This document shows positions 49,101 through 63,634 of a stretch of 64,000 nucleotides of DNA, one piece after another. Each line of letters begins with the position of its first letter. The stretch's first letter is position 1. The translations under genes were made by a program, and so were the position numbers. This stretch comes from Haliclona indistincta (taxonomy: Eukaryota; Porifera; Demospongiae; Haplosclerida; Chalinidae). The notes below the pieces were generated by a model. The model searched no databases and was not told the origin of the DNA. It saw only the letters and a list, made by a program, of their open reading frames with translations. Location of the stretch: the NCBI GenBank assembly GCA_964017065.1, contig OZ024789.1:11913669-11977668 (forward strand), read 5' to 3'.

Positions 49101-52100
49101 CCCTATTGTCGCCTTTTGGCGACATACATACTTCAGACACCATAACTTTATCAAAAAGTGTTAAAATATCCCAAAATTAAGCCAAATTGAAGAATACAAA
49201 TAACCGCAAAAAATCCAGTGGTTTTTGGCGCGCCCCATGCGCCAAACGTTATGGCGACGGCATTTCTATGGCTTCAGTGCAAATTTCACAACATTTTAGG
49301 AGAAACAAAATGGCTGCCAAGAAATTTTGGACATTTTATGGCTTCAGGGTGTTCGGAAACACATTTTTGTGCATTCTCTATGATCTGGGCTACATTTTGC
49401 ACTCACCAAAACCACTGCTATCTGTGTGTACTTTTCAGTAGCCAGCCCCAAAGTACTAACTTTGAGCAAAATTTGACGAGGTCGTTGCACTTTATTGGCT
49501 TCACTTTCGAAGTGGGAGGGGCATATCGACTGACTTGAGTGTGGGCAATTGCGGCTACTCACTGGCGTAATAGGACGCAAATTTGAGACCAGTAGCACAA
49601 AAGACACACGAGATATTCACCAGAGAAGTGGTCAGCATTTACGAGGCTAAAATTTCAGCAAGATAATTTAGTAATTAAAGGGTTAAGCACCTTAAAATCC
49701 TTCACCCTCTATTTCTTACAGAAACTGTCTCAAAATGATATTTACAACACTTAGAGTTCATTTTCAACACTTTTGGAGCATTTCTAGCCAGATTTGCAAA
49801 TTTTGACGAAAACTCATTAACCCTTTAACCCCTATTGTCGCCTTTTGGCGACATACATACTTCAGACACCATAACTTTATCAAAAAGTGTTAAAATATCC
49901 CAAAATTAAGCCAAATTGAAGAATACAAATAACCGCAAAAAATCCAGTGGTTTTTGGCGCGCCCCATGCGCCAAACGTTATGGCGACGGCATTTCTATGG
50001 CTTCAGTGCAAATTTCACAACATTTTAGGAGAAACAAAATGGCTGCCAAGAAATTTTGGACATTTTATGGCTTCAGGGTGCTCTGAAACACATTTTTGGA
50101 CATTCTCTATGATCTGGGCTACATTTTGCACTCACCAAAACCACTGCTATCTGTGTGTACTTTTCAGTAGCCAGCCCCAAAGTACTAACTTTGAGCAAAA
50201 TTTGACGAGGTCGTTGCACTTTATCGGCTTCACTTTCGAAGTGGGAGGGGCATATTGACCGACTTGAGTGTGGGCAATTGCGGCTACTCACTGGGGTAAA
50301 AGGACGCAAATTTGAGACCAGTAGCTCAAAAGACACACGAGATATTCACGAGAGAAGTGGTCAGCATTTACGAGGTTAAAATTTCAGCTGGATAATTTAG
50401 TAATTAAAGGGTTAAGCACCTTGAAATCCTTCACCCTCTATTTCTTACAGAAACTGTCTCAAAATGATATTTAGAACACTTAGAGTTCATTTTCAACACT
50501 TTTGGAGCATTTCTAGCCAGATTTGCAAATTTTGACGAAAACTCATTAACCCTTTAACCCTTTAACCCCTATTGTCGCCTTTTGGCGACATACATACTTC
50601 AGACACCATAACTTTATCAAAAAGTGTTAAAATATCCCAAAATTAAGCCAAATTGAAGAATACAAATAACCGCAAAAAATCCAGTGGTTTTTGGCGCGCC
50701 CCATGCGCCAAACGTTATGGCGACGGCATTTCTATGGCTTCAGTGCAAATTTCACAACATTTTAGGAGAAACAAAATGGCTGCCAAGAAATTTTGGACAT
50801 TTTATGGCTTCAGGGTGTTCGGAAACACATTTTTGTGCATTCTCTATGATCTGGGCTACATTTTGCACTCACCAAAACCACTGCTATCTGTGTGTACTTT
50901 TCAGTAGCCAGCCCCAAAGTACTAACTTTGAGCAAAATTTGACGAGGTCGTTGCACTTTATTGGCTTCACTTTCGAAGTGGGAGGGGCATATCGACTGAC
51001 TTGAGTGTGGGCAATTGCGGCTACTCACTGGCGTAATAGGACGCAAATTTGAGACCAGTAGCACAAAAGACACACGAGATATTCACCAGAGAAGTGGTCA
51101 GCATTTACGAGGCTAAAATTTCAGCAAGATAATTTAGTAATTAAAGGGTTAAGCACCTTAAAATCCTTCACCCTCTATTTCTTACAGAAACTGTCTCAAA
51201 ATGATATTTACAACACTTAGAGTTCATTTTCAACACTTTTGGAGCATTTCTAGCCAGATTTGCAAATTTTGACGAAAACTCATTAACCCTTTAACCCCTA
51301 TTGTCGCCTTTTGGCGACATACATACTTCAGACACCATAACTTTATCAAAAAGTGTTAAAATATCCCAAAATTAAGCCAAATTGAAGAATACAAATAACC
51401 GCAAAAAATCCAGTGGTTTTTGGCGCGCCCCATGCGCCAAACGTTATGGCGACGGCATTTCTATGGCTTCAGTGCAAATTTCACAACATTTTAGGAGAAA
51501 CAAAATGGCTGCCAAGAAATTTTGGACATTTTATGGCTTCAGGGTGCTCTGAAACACATTTTTGGACATTCTCTATGATCTGGGCTACATTTTGCACTCA
51601 CCAAAACCACTGCTATCTGTGTGTACTTTTCAGTAGCCAGCCCCAAAGTACTAACTTTGAGCAAAATTTGACGAGGTCGTTGCACTTTATCGGCTTCACT
51701 TTCGAAGTGGGAGGGGCATATTGACCGACTTGAGTGTGGGCAATTGCGGCTACTCACTGGGGTAAAAGGACGCAAATTTGAGACCAGTAGCTCAAAAGAC
51801 ACACGAGATATTCACGAGAGAAGTGGTCAGCATTTACGAGGTTAAAATTTCAGCTGGATAATTTAGTAATTAAAGGGTTAAGCACCTTGAAATCCTTCAC
51901 CCTCTATTTCTTACAGAAACTGTCTCAAAATGATATTTAGAACACTTAGAGTTCATTTTCAACACTTTTGGAGCATTTCTAGCCAGATTTGCAAATTTTG
52001 ACGAAAACTCATTAACCCTTTAACCCCTATTGTCGCCTTTTGGCGACATACATACTTCAGACACCATAACTTTATCAAAAAGTGTTAAAATATCCCAAAA

Positions 52101-55100
52101 TTAAGCCAAATTGAAGAATACAAATAACCGCAAAAAATCCAGTGGTTTTTGGCGCGCCCCATGCGCCAAACGTTATGGCGACGGCATTTCTATGGCTTCA
52201 GTGCAAATTTCACAACATTTTAGGAGAAACAAAATGGCTGCCAAGAAATTTTGGACATTTTATGGCTTCAGGGTGCTCTGAAACACATTTTTGGACATTC
52301 TCTATGATCTGGGCTACATTTTGCACTCACCAAAACCACTGCTATCTGTGTGTACTTTTCAGTAGCCAGCCCCAAAGTACTAACTTTGAGCAAAATTTGA
52401 CGAGGTCGTTGCACTTTATCGGCTTCACTTTCGAAGTGGGAGGGGCATATTGACCGACTTGAGTGTGGGCAATTGCGGCTACTCACTGGGGTAAAAGGAC
52501 GCAAATTTGAGACCAGTAGCTCAAAAGACACACGAGATATTCACGAGAGAAGTGGTCAGCATTTACGAGGTTAAAATTTCAGCTGGATAATTTAGTAATT
52601 AAAGGGTTAAGCACCTTGAAATCCTTCACCCTCTATTTCTTACAGAAACTGTCTCAAAATGATATTTAGAACACTTAGAGTTCATTTTCAACACTTTTGG
52701 AGCATTTCTAGCCAGATTTGCAAATTTTGACGAAAACTCATTAACCCTTTAACCCTTTAACCCCTATTGTCGCCTTTTGGCGACATACATACTTCAGACA
52801 CCATAACTTTATCAAAAAGTGTTAAAATATCCCAAAATTAAGCCAAATTGAAGAATACAAATAACCGCAAAAAATCCAGTGGTTTTTGGCGCGCCCCATG
52901 CGCCAAACGTTATGGCGACGGCATTTCTATGGCTTCAGTGCAAATTTCACAACATTTTAGGAGAAACAAAATGGCTGCCAAGAAATTTTGGACATTTTAT
53001 GGCTTCAGGGTGCTCGGAAACACATTTTTGTGCATTCTCTATGATCTGGGCTACATTTTGCACTCACCAAAACCACTGCTATCTGTGTGTACTTTTCAGT
53101 AGCCAGCCCCAAAGTACTAACTTTGAGCAAAATTTGACGAGGTCGTTGCACTTTATCGGCTTCACTTTCGAAGTGGGAGGGGCATATTGACCGACTTGAG
53201 TGTGGGCAATTGCGGCTACTCACTGGGGTAAAAGGACGCAAATTTGAGACCAGTAGCTCAAAAGACACACGAGATATTCACGAGAGAAGTGGTCAGCATT
53301 TACGAGGTTAAAATTTCAGCTGGATAATTTAGTAATTAAAGGGTTAAGCACCTTGAAATCCTTCACCCTCTATTTCTTACAGAAACTGTCTCAAAATGAT
53401 ATTTAGAACACTTAGAGTTCATTTTCAACACTTTTGGAGCATTTCTAGCCAGATTTGCAAATTTTGACGAAAACTCATTAACCCTTTAACCCTTTAACCC
53501 CTATTGTCGCCTTTTGGCGACATACATACTTCAGACACCATAACTTTATCAAAAAGTGTTAAAATATCCCAAAATTAAGCCAAATTGAAGAATACAAATA
53601 ACCGCAAAAAATCCAGTGGTTTTTGGCGCGCCCCATGCGCCAAACGTTATGGCGACGGCATTTCTATGGCTTCAGTGCAAATTTCACAACATTTTAGGAG
53701 AAACAAAATGGCTGCCAAGAAATTTTGGACATTTTATGGCTTCAGGGTGCTCGGAAACACATTTTTGTGCATTCTCTATGATCTGGGCTACATTTTGCAC
53801 TCACCAAAACCACTGCTATCTGTGTGTACTTTTCAGTAGCCAGCCCCAAAGTACTAACTTTGAGCAAAATTTGACGAGGTCGTTGCACTTTATTGGCTTC
53901 ACTTTCGAAGTGGGAGGGGCATATCGACTGACTTGAGTGTGGGCAATTGCGGCTACTCACTGGCGTAATAGGACGCAAATTTGAGACCAGTAGCTCAAAA
54001 GACACACGAGATATTCACCAGAGAAGTGGTCAGCATTTACGAGGCTAAAATTTCAGCAAGATAATTTAGTAATTAAAGGGTTAAGCACCTTAAAATCCTT
54101 CACCCTCTATTTCTTACAGAAACTGTCTCAAAATGATATTTACAACACTTAGAGTTCATTTTCAACACTTTTGGAGCATTTCTAGCCAGATTTGCAAATT
54201 TTGACGAAAACTCATTAACCCTTTAACCCCTATTGTCGCCTTTTGGCGACATACATACTTCAGACACCATAACTTTATCAAAAAGTGTTAAAATATCCCA
54301 AAATTAAGCCAAATTGAAGAATACAAATAACCGCAAAAAATCCAGTGGTTTTTGGCGCGCCCCATGCGCCAAACGTTATGGCGACGGCATTTCTATGGCT
54401 TCAGTGCAAATTTCACAACATTTTAGGAGAAACAAAATGGCTGCCAAGAAATTTTGGACATTTTATGGCTTCAGGGTGCTCTGAAACACATTTTTGGACA
54501 TTCTCTATGATCTGGGCTACATTTTGCACTCACCAAAACCACTGCTATCTGTGTGTACTTTTCAGTAGCCAGCCCCAAAGTACTAACTTTGAGCAAAATT
54601 TGACGAGGTCGTTGCACTTTATCGGCTTCACTTTCGAAGTGGGAGGGGCATATTGACCGACTTGAGTGTGGGCAATTGCGGCTACTCACTGGGGTAAAAG
54701 GACGCAAATTTGAGACCAGTAGCTCAAAAGACACACGAGATATTCACGAGAGAAGTGGTCAGCATTTACGAGGTTAAAATTTCAGCTGGATAATTTAGTA
54801 ATTAAAGGGTTAAGCACCTTGAAATCCTTCACCCTCTATTTCTTACAGAAACTGTCTCAAAATGATATTTAGAACACTTAGAGTTCATTTTCAACACTTT
54901 TGGAGCATTTCTAGCCAGATTTGCAAATTTTGACGAAAACTCATTAACCCTTTAACCCCTATTGTCGCCTTTTGGCGACATACATACTTCAGACACCATA
55001 ACTTTATCAAAAAGTGTTAAAATATCCCAAAATTAAGCCAAATTGAAGAATACAAATAACCGCAAAAAATCCAGTGGTTTTTGGCGCGCCCCATGCGCCA

Positions 55101-58100
55101 AACGTTATGGCGACGGCATTTCTATGGCTTCAGTGCAAATTTCACAACATTTTAGGAGAAACAAAATGGCTGCCAAGAAATTTTGGACATTTTATGGCTT
55201 CAGGGTGCTCTGAAACACATTTTTGGACATTCTCTATGATCTGGGCTACATTTTGCACTCACCAAAACCACTGCTATCTGTGTGTACTTTTCAGTAGCCA
55301 GCCCCAAAGTACTAACTTTGAGCAAAATTTGACGAGGTCGTTGCACTTTATCGGCTTCACTTTCGAAGTGGGAGGGGCATATTGACCGACTTGAGTGTGG
55401 GCAATTGCGGCTACTCACTGGGGTAAAAGGACGCAAATTTGAGACCAGTAGCTCAAAAGACACACGAGATATTCACGAGAGAAGTGGTCAGCATTTACGA
55501 GGTTAAAATTTCAGCTGGATAATTTAGTAATTAAAGGGTTAAGCACCTTGAAATCCTTCACCCTCTATTTCTTACAGAAACTGTCTCAAAATGATATTTA
55601 GAACACTTAGAGTTCATTTTCAACACTTTTGGAGCATTTCTAGCCAGATTTGCAAATTTTGACGAAAACTCATTAACCCTTTAACCCTTTAACCCCTATT
55701 GTCGCCTTTTGGCGACATACATACTTCAGACACCATAACTTTATCAAAAAGTGTTAAAATATCCCAAAATTAAGCCAAATTGAAGAATACAAATAACCGC
55801 AAAAAATCCAGTGGTTTTTGGCGCGCCCCATGCGCCAAACGTTATGGCGACGGCATTTCTATGGCTTCAGTGCAAATTTCACAACATTTTAGGAGAAACA
55901 AAATGGCTGCCAAGAAATTTTGGACATTTTATGGCTTCAGGGTGCTCGGAAACACATTTTTGTGCATTCTCTATGATCTGGGCTACATTTTGCACTCACC
56001 AAAACCACTGCTATCTGTGTGTACTTTTCAGTAGCCAGCCCCAAAGTACTAACTTTGAGCAAAATTTGACGAGGTCGTTGCACTTTATCGGCTTCACTTT
56101 CGAAGTGGGAGGGGCATATTGACCGACTTGAGTGTGGGCAATTGCGGCTACTCACTGGGGTAAAAGGACGCAAATTTGAGACCAGTAGCTCAAAAGACAC
56201 ACGAGATATTCACGAGAGAAGTGGTCAGCATTTACGAGGTTAAAATTTCAGCTGGATAATTTAGTAATTAAAGGGTTAAGCACCTTGAAATCCTTCACCC
56301 TCTATTTCTTACAGAAACTGTCTCAAAATGATATTTAGAACACTTAGAGTTCATTTTCAACACTTTTGGAGCATTTCTAGCCAGATTTGCAAATTTTGAC
56401 GAAAACTCATTAACCCTTTAACCCCTATTGTCGCCTTTTGGCGACATACATACTTCAGACACCATAACTTTATCAAAAAGTGTTAAAATATCCCAAAATT
56501 AAGCCAAATTGAAGAATACAAATAACCGCAAAAAATCCAGTGGTTTTTGGCGCGCCCCATGCGCCAAACGTTATGGCGACGGCATTTCTATGGCTTCAGT
56601 GCAAATTTCACAACATTTTAGGAGAAACAACATGGCTGCCAAGAAATTTTGGACATTTTATGGCTTCAGGGTGCTCTGAAACACATTTTTGGACATTCTC
56701 TATGATCTGGGCTACATTTTGCACTCACCAAAACCACTGCTATCTGTGTGTACTTTTCAGTAGCCAGCCCCAAAGTACTAACTTTGAGCAAAATTTGACG
56801 AGGTCGTTGCACTTTATCGGCTTCACTTTCGAAGTGGGAGGGGCATATTGACCGACTTGAGTGTGGGCAATTGCGGCTACTCACTGGGGTAAAAGGACGC
56901 AAATTTGAGACCAGTAGCTCAAAAGACACACGAGATATTCACGAGAGAAGTGGTCAGCATTTACGAGGTTAAAATTTCAGCTGGATAATTTAGTAATTAA
57001 AGGGTTAAGCACCTTGAAATCCTTCACCCTCTATTTCTTACAGAAACTGTCTCAAAATGATATTTAGAACACTTAGAGTTCATTTTCAACACTTTTGGAG
57101 CATTTCTAGCCAGATTTGCAAATTTTGACGAAAACTCATTAACCCTTTAACCCCTATTGTCGCCTTTTGGCGACATACATACTTCAGACACCATAACTTT
57201 ATCAAAAAGTGTTAAAATATCCCAAAATTAAGCCAAATTGAAGAATACAAATAACCGCAAAAAATCCAGTGGTTTTTGGCGCGCCCCATGCGCCAAACGT
57301 TATGGCGACGGCATTTCTATGGCTTCAGTGCAAATTTCACAACATTTTAGGAGAAACAAAATGGCTGCCAAGAAATTTTGGACATTTTATGGCTTCAGGG
57401 TGCTCTGAAACACATTTTTGGACATTCTCTATGATCTGGGCTACATTTTGCACTCACCAAAACCACTGCTATCTGTGTGTACTTTTCAGTAGCCAGCCCC
57501 AAAGTACTAACTTTGAGCAAAATTTGACGAGGTCGTTGCACTTTATCGGCTTCACTTTCGAAGTGGGAGGGGCATATTGACCGACTTGAGTGTGGGCAAT
57601 TGCGGCTACTCACTGGGGTAAAAGGACGCAAATTTGAGACCAGTAGCTCAAAAGACACACGAGATATTCACGAGAGAAGTGGTCAGCATTTACGAGGTTA
57701 AAATTTCAGCTGGATAATTTAGTAATTAAAGGGTTAAGCACCTTGAAATCCTTCACCCTCTATTTCTTACAGAAACTGTCTCAAAATGATATTTAGAACA
57801 CTTAGAGTTCATTTTCAACACTTTTGGAGCATTTCTAGCCAGATTTGCAAATTTTGACGAAAACTCATTAACCCTTTAACCCCTATTGTCGCCTTTTGGC
57901 GACATACATACTTCAGACACCATAACTTTATCAAAAAGTGTTAAAATATCCCAAAATTAAGCCAAATTGAAGAATACAAATAACCGCAAAAAATCCAGTG
58001 GTTTTTGGCGCGCCCCATGCGCCAAACGTTATGGCGACGGCATTTCTATGGCTTCAGTGCAAATTTCACAACATTTTAGGAGAAACAAAATGGCTGCCAA

Positions 58101-61100
58101 GAAATTTTGGACATTTTATGGCTTCAGGGTGCTCGGAAACACATTTTTGTGCATTCTCTATGATCTGGGCTACATTTTGCACTCACCAAAACCACTGCTA
58201 TCTGTGTGTACTTTTCAGTAGCCAGCCCCAAAGTACTAACTTTGAGCAAAATTTGACGAGGTCGTTGCACTTTATCGGCTTCACTTTCGAAGTGGGAGGG
58301 GCATATTGACCGACTTGAGTGTGGGCAATTGCGGCTACTCACTGGGGTAAAAGGACGCAAATTTGAGACCAGTAGCTCAAAAGACACACGAGATATTCAC
58401 GAGAGAAGTGGTCAGCATTTACGAGGTTAAAATTTCAGCTGGATAATTTAGTAATTAAAGGGTTAAGCACCTTGAAATCCTTCACCCTCTATTTCTTACA
58501 GAAACTGTCTCAAAATGATATTTAGAACACTTAGAGTTCATTTTCAACACTTTTGGAGCATTTCTAGCCAGATTTGCAAATTTTGACGAAAACTCATTAA
58601 CCCTTTAACCCCTATTGTCGCCTTTTGGCGACATACATACTTCAGACACCATAACTTTATCAAAAAGTGTTAAAATATCCCAAAATTAAGCCAAATTGAA
58701 GAATACAAATAACCGCAAAAAATCCAGTGGTTTTTGGCGCGCCCCATGCGCCAAACGTTATGGCGACGGCATTTCTATGGCTTCAGTGCAAATTTCACAA
58801 CATTTTAGGAGAAACAACATGGCTGCCAAGAAATTTTGGACATTTTATGGCTTCAGGGTGCTCTGAAACACATTTTTGGACATTCTCTATGATCTGGGCT
58901 ACATTTTGCACTCACCAAAACCACTGCTATCTGTGTGTACTTTTCAGTAGCCAGCCCCAAAGTACTAACTTTGAGCAAAATTTGACGAGGTCGTTGCACT
59001 TTATCGGCTTCACTTTCGAAGTGGGAGGGGCATATTGACCGACTTGAGTGTGGGCAATTGCGGCTACTCACTGGGGTAAAAGGACGCAAATTTGAGACCA
59101 GTAGCTCAAAAGACACACGAGATATTCACGAGAGAAGTGGTCAGCATTTACGAGGTTAAAATTTCAGCTGGATAATTTAGTAATTAAAGGGTTAAGCACC
59201 TTGAAATCCTTCACCCTCTATTTCTTACAGAAACTGTCTCAAAATGATATTTAGAACACTTAGAGTTCATTTTCAACACTTTTGGAGCATTTCTAGCCAG
59301 ATTTGCAAATTTTGACGAAAACTCATTAACCCTTTAACCCCTATTGTCGCCTTTTGGCGACATACATACTTCAGACACCATAACTTTATCAAAAAGTGTT
59401 AAAATATCCCAAAATTAAGCCAAATTGAAGAATACAAATAACCGCAAAAAATCCAGTGGTTTTTGGCGCGCCCCATGCGCCAAACGTTATGGCGACGGCA
59501 TTTCTATGGCTTCAGTGCAAATTTCACAACATTTTAGGAGAAACAAAATGGCTGCCAAGAAATTTTGGACATTTTATGGCTTCAGGGTGCTCTGAAACAC
59601 ATTTTTGGACATTCTCTATGATCTGGGCTACATTTTGCACTCACCAAAACCACTGCTATCTGTGTGTACTTTTCAGTAGCCAGCCCCAAAGTACTAACTT
59701 TGAGCAAAATTTGACGAGGTCGTTGCACTTTATCGGCTTCACTTTCGAAGTGGGAGGGGCATATTGACCGACTTGAGTGTGGGCAATTGCGGCTACTCAC
59801 TGGGGTAAAAGGACGCAAATTTGAGACCAGTAGCTCAAAAGACACACGAGATATTCACGAGAGAAGTGGTCAGCATTTACGAGGTTAAAATTTCAGCTGG
59901 ATAATTTAGTAATTAAAGGGTTAAGCACCTTGAAATCCTTCACCCTCTATTTCTTACAGAAACTGTCTCAAAATGATATTTAGAACACTTAGAGTTCATT
60001 TTCAACACTTTTGGAGCATTTCTAGCCAGATTTGCAAATTTTGACGAAAACTCATTAACCCTTTAACCCTTTAACCCCTATTGTCGCCTTTTGGCGACAT
60101 ACATACTTCAGACACCATAACTTTATCAAAAAGTGTTAAAATATCCCAAAATTAAGCCAAATTGAAGAATACAAATAACCGCAAAAAATCCAGTGGTTTT
60201 TGGCGCGCCCCATGCGCCAAACGTTATGGCGACGGCATTTCTATGGCTTCAGTGCAAATTTCACAACATTTTAGGAGAAACAAAATGGCTGCCAAGAAAT
60301 TTTGGACATTTAATGGCTTCAGGGTGCTCGGAAACACATTTTTGTGCATTCTCTATGATCTGGGCTACATTTTGCACTCACCAAAACCACTGCTATCTGT
60401 GTGTACTTTTCAGTAGCCAGCCCCAAAGTACTAACTTTGAGCAAAATTTGACGAGGTCGTTGCACTTTATTGGCTTCACTTTCGAAGTGGGAGGGGCATA
60501 TCGACTGACTTGAGTGTGGGCAATTGCGGCTACTCACTGGCGTAATAGGACGCAAATTTGAGACCAGTAGCACAAAAGACACACGAGATATTCACCAGAG
60601 AAGTGGTCAGCATTTACGAGGCTAAAATTTCAGCAAGATAATTTAGTAATTAAAGGGTTAAGCACCTTAAAATCCTTCACCCTCTATTTCTTACAGAAAC
60701 TGTCTCAAAATGATATTTACAACACTTAGAGTTCATTTTCAACACTTTTGGAGCATTTCTAGCCAGATTTGCAAATTTTGACGAAAACTCATTAACCCTT
60801 TAACCCCTATTGTCGCCTTTTGGCGACATACATACTTCAGACACCATAACTTTATCAAAAAGTGTTAAAATATCCCAAAATTAAGCCAAATTGAAGAATA
60901 CAAATAACCGCAAAAAATCCAGTGGTTTTTGGCGCGCCCCATGCGCCAAACGTTATGGCGACGGCATTTCTATGGCTTCAGTGCAAATTTCACAACATTT
61001 TAGGAGAAACAAAATGGCTGCCAAGAAATTTTGGACATTTTATGGCTTCAGGGTGCTCTGAAACACATTTTTGGACATTCTCTATGATCTGGGCTACATT

Positions 61101-63634
61101 TTGCACTCACCAAAACCACTGCTATCTGTGTGTACTTTTCAGTAGCCAGCCCCAAAGTACTAACTTTGAGCAAAATTTGACGAGGTCGTTGCACTTTATC
61201 GGCTTCACTTTCGAAGTGGGAGGGGCATATTGACCGACTTGAGTGTGGGCAATTGCGGCTACTCACTGGGGTAAAAGGACGCAAATTTGAGACCAGTAGC
61301 TCAAAAGACACACGAGATATTCACGAGAGAAGTGGTCAGCATTTACGAGGTTAAAATTTCAGCTGGATAATTTAGTAATTAAAGGGTTAAGCACCTTGAA
61401 ATCCTTCACCCTCTATTTCTTACAGAAACTGTCTCAAAATGATATTTAGAACACTTAGAGTTCATTTTCAACACTTTTGGAGCATTTCTAGCCAGATTTG
61501 CAAATTTTGACGAAAACTCATTAACCCTTTAACCCTTTAACCCCTATTGTCGCCTTTTGGCGACATACATACTTCAGACACCATAACTTTATCAAAAAGT
61601 GTTAAAATATCCCAAAATTAAGCCAAATTGAAGAATACAAATAACCGCAAAAAATCCAGTGGTTTTTGGCGCGCCCCATGCGCCAAACGTTATGGCGACG
61701 GCATTTCTATGGCTTCAGTGCAAATTTCACAACATTTTAGGAGAAACAAAATGGCTGCCAAGAAATTTTGGACATTTTATGGCTTCAGGGTGCTCTGAAA
61801 CACATTTTTGGACATTCTCTATGATCTGGGCTACATTTTGCACTCACCAAAACCACTGCTATCTGTGTGTACTTTTCAGTAGCCAGCCCCAAAGTACTAA
61901 CTTTGAGCAAAATTTGACGAGGTCGTTGCACTTTATCGGCTTCACTTTCGAAGTGGGAGGGGCATATTGACCGACTTGAGTGTGGGCAATTGCGGCTACT
62001 CACTGGGGTAAAAGGACGCAAATTTGAGACCAGTAGCTCAAAAGACACACGAGATATTCACGAGAGAAGTGGTCAGCATTTACGAGGTTAAAATTTCAGC
62101 TGGATAATTTAGTAATTAAAGGGTTAAGCACCTTGAAATCCTTCACCCTCTATTTCTTACAGAAACTGTCTCAAAATGATATTTAGAACACTTAGAGTTC
62201 ATTTTCAACACTTTTGGAGCATTTCTAGCCAGATTTGCAAATTTTGACGAAAACTCATTAACCCTTTAACCCTTTAACCCCTATTGTCGCCTTTTGGCGA
62301 CATACATACTTCAGACACCATAACTTTATCAAAAAGTGTTAAAATATCCCAAAATTAAGCCAAATTGAAGAATACAAATAACCGCAAAAAATCCAGTGGT
62401 TTTTGGCGCGCCCCATGCGCCAAACGTTATGGCGACGGCATTTCTATGGCTTCAGTGCAAATTTCACAACATTTTAGGAGAAACAAAATGGCTGCCAAGA
62501 AATTTTGGACATTTTATGGCTTCAGGGTGCTCTGAAACACATTTTTGGACATTCTCTATGATCTGGGCTACATTTTGCACTCACCAAAACCACTGCTATC
62601 TGTGTGTACTTTTCAGTAGCCAGCCCCAAAGTACTAACTTTGAGCAAAATTTGACGAGGTCGTTGCACTTTATCGGCTTCACTTTCGAAGTGGGAGGGGC
62701 ATATTGACCGACTTGAGTGTGGGCAATTGCGGCTACTCACTGGGGTAAAAGGACGCAAATTTGAGACCAGTAGCTCAAAAGACACACGAGATATTCACGA
62801 GAGAAGTGGTCAGCATTTACGAGGTTAAAATTTCAGCTGGATAATTTAGTAATTAAAGGGTTAAGCACCTTGAAATCCTTCACCCTCTATTTCTTACAGA
62901 AACTGTCTCAAAATGATATTTAGAACACTTAGAGTTCATTTTCAACACTTTTGGAGCATTTCTAGCCAGATTTGCAAATTTTGACGAAAACTCATTAACC
63001 CTTTAACCCTTTAACCCCTATTGTCGCCTTTTGGCGACATACATACTTCAGACACCATAACTTTATCAAAAAGTGTTAAAATATCCCAAAATTAAGCCAA
63101 ATTGAAGAATACAAATAACCGCAAAAAATCCAGTGGTTTTTGGCGCGCCCCATGCGCCAAACGTTATGGCGACGGCATTTCTATGGCTTCAGTGCAAATT
63201 TCACAACATTTTAGGAGAAACAAAATGGCTGCCAAGAAATTTTGGACATTTTATGGCTTCAGGGTGCTCTGAAACACATTTTTGGACATTCTCTATGATC
63301 TGGGCTACATTTTGCACTCACCAAAACCACTGCTATCTGTGTGTACTTTTCAGTAGCCAGCCCCAAAGTACTAACTTTGAGCAAAATTTGACGAGGTCGT
63401 TGCACTTTATCGGCTTCACTTTCGAAGTGGGAGGGGCATATTGACCGACTTGAGTGTGGGCAATTGCGGCTACTCACTGGGGTAAAAGGACGCAAATTTG
63501 AGACCAGTAGCTCAAAAGACACACGAGATATTCACGAGAGAAGTGGTCAGCATTTACGAGGTTAAAATTTCAGCTGGATAATTTAGTAATTAAAGGGTTA
63601 AGCACCTTGAAATCCTTCACCCTCTATTTCTTAC
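40166..63634 (+). repeat. 729/737-bp satellite array, right block (32 units)
   Basis: Thirty-two units continue the array; the first is at 40438 and the last at 63133. Class order by unit: B A A B/A A A B A B B A A B A B A A B/A B A A B/A A A B/A A A B A A A A. B/A units have the class B first half and class A second half. Rare variants recur: GAAACAACATGG in the units at 43362, 56540 and 58727; GACATTTAATGG at 44828 and 60193; GTGTTCGG at 49218 and 50684; GAAAAAAAATGG at 45557 and also at 29405 and 30871 in the left block. The array stops in the spacer (CTATTTCTTAC) at the second MULE. Confidence 0.97.

Noticed and set aside
27939..63522. Hundreds of 84-106-codon open frames in the satellite, on both strands
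   Set aside because: They repeat only because the DNA repeats. Class A and B units differ by a stop at the same codon, frames overlap on both strands, and no start, splice or domain context supports them.
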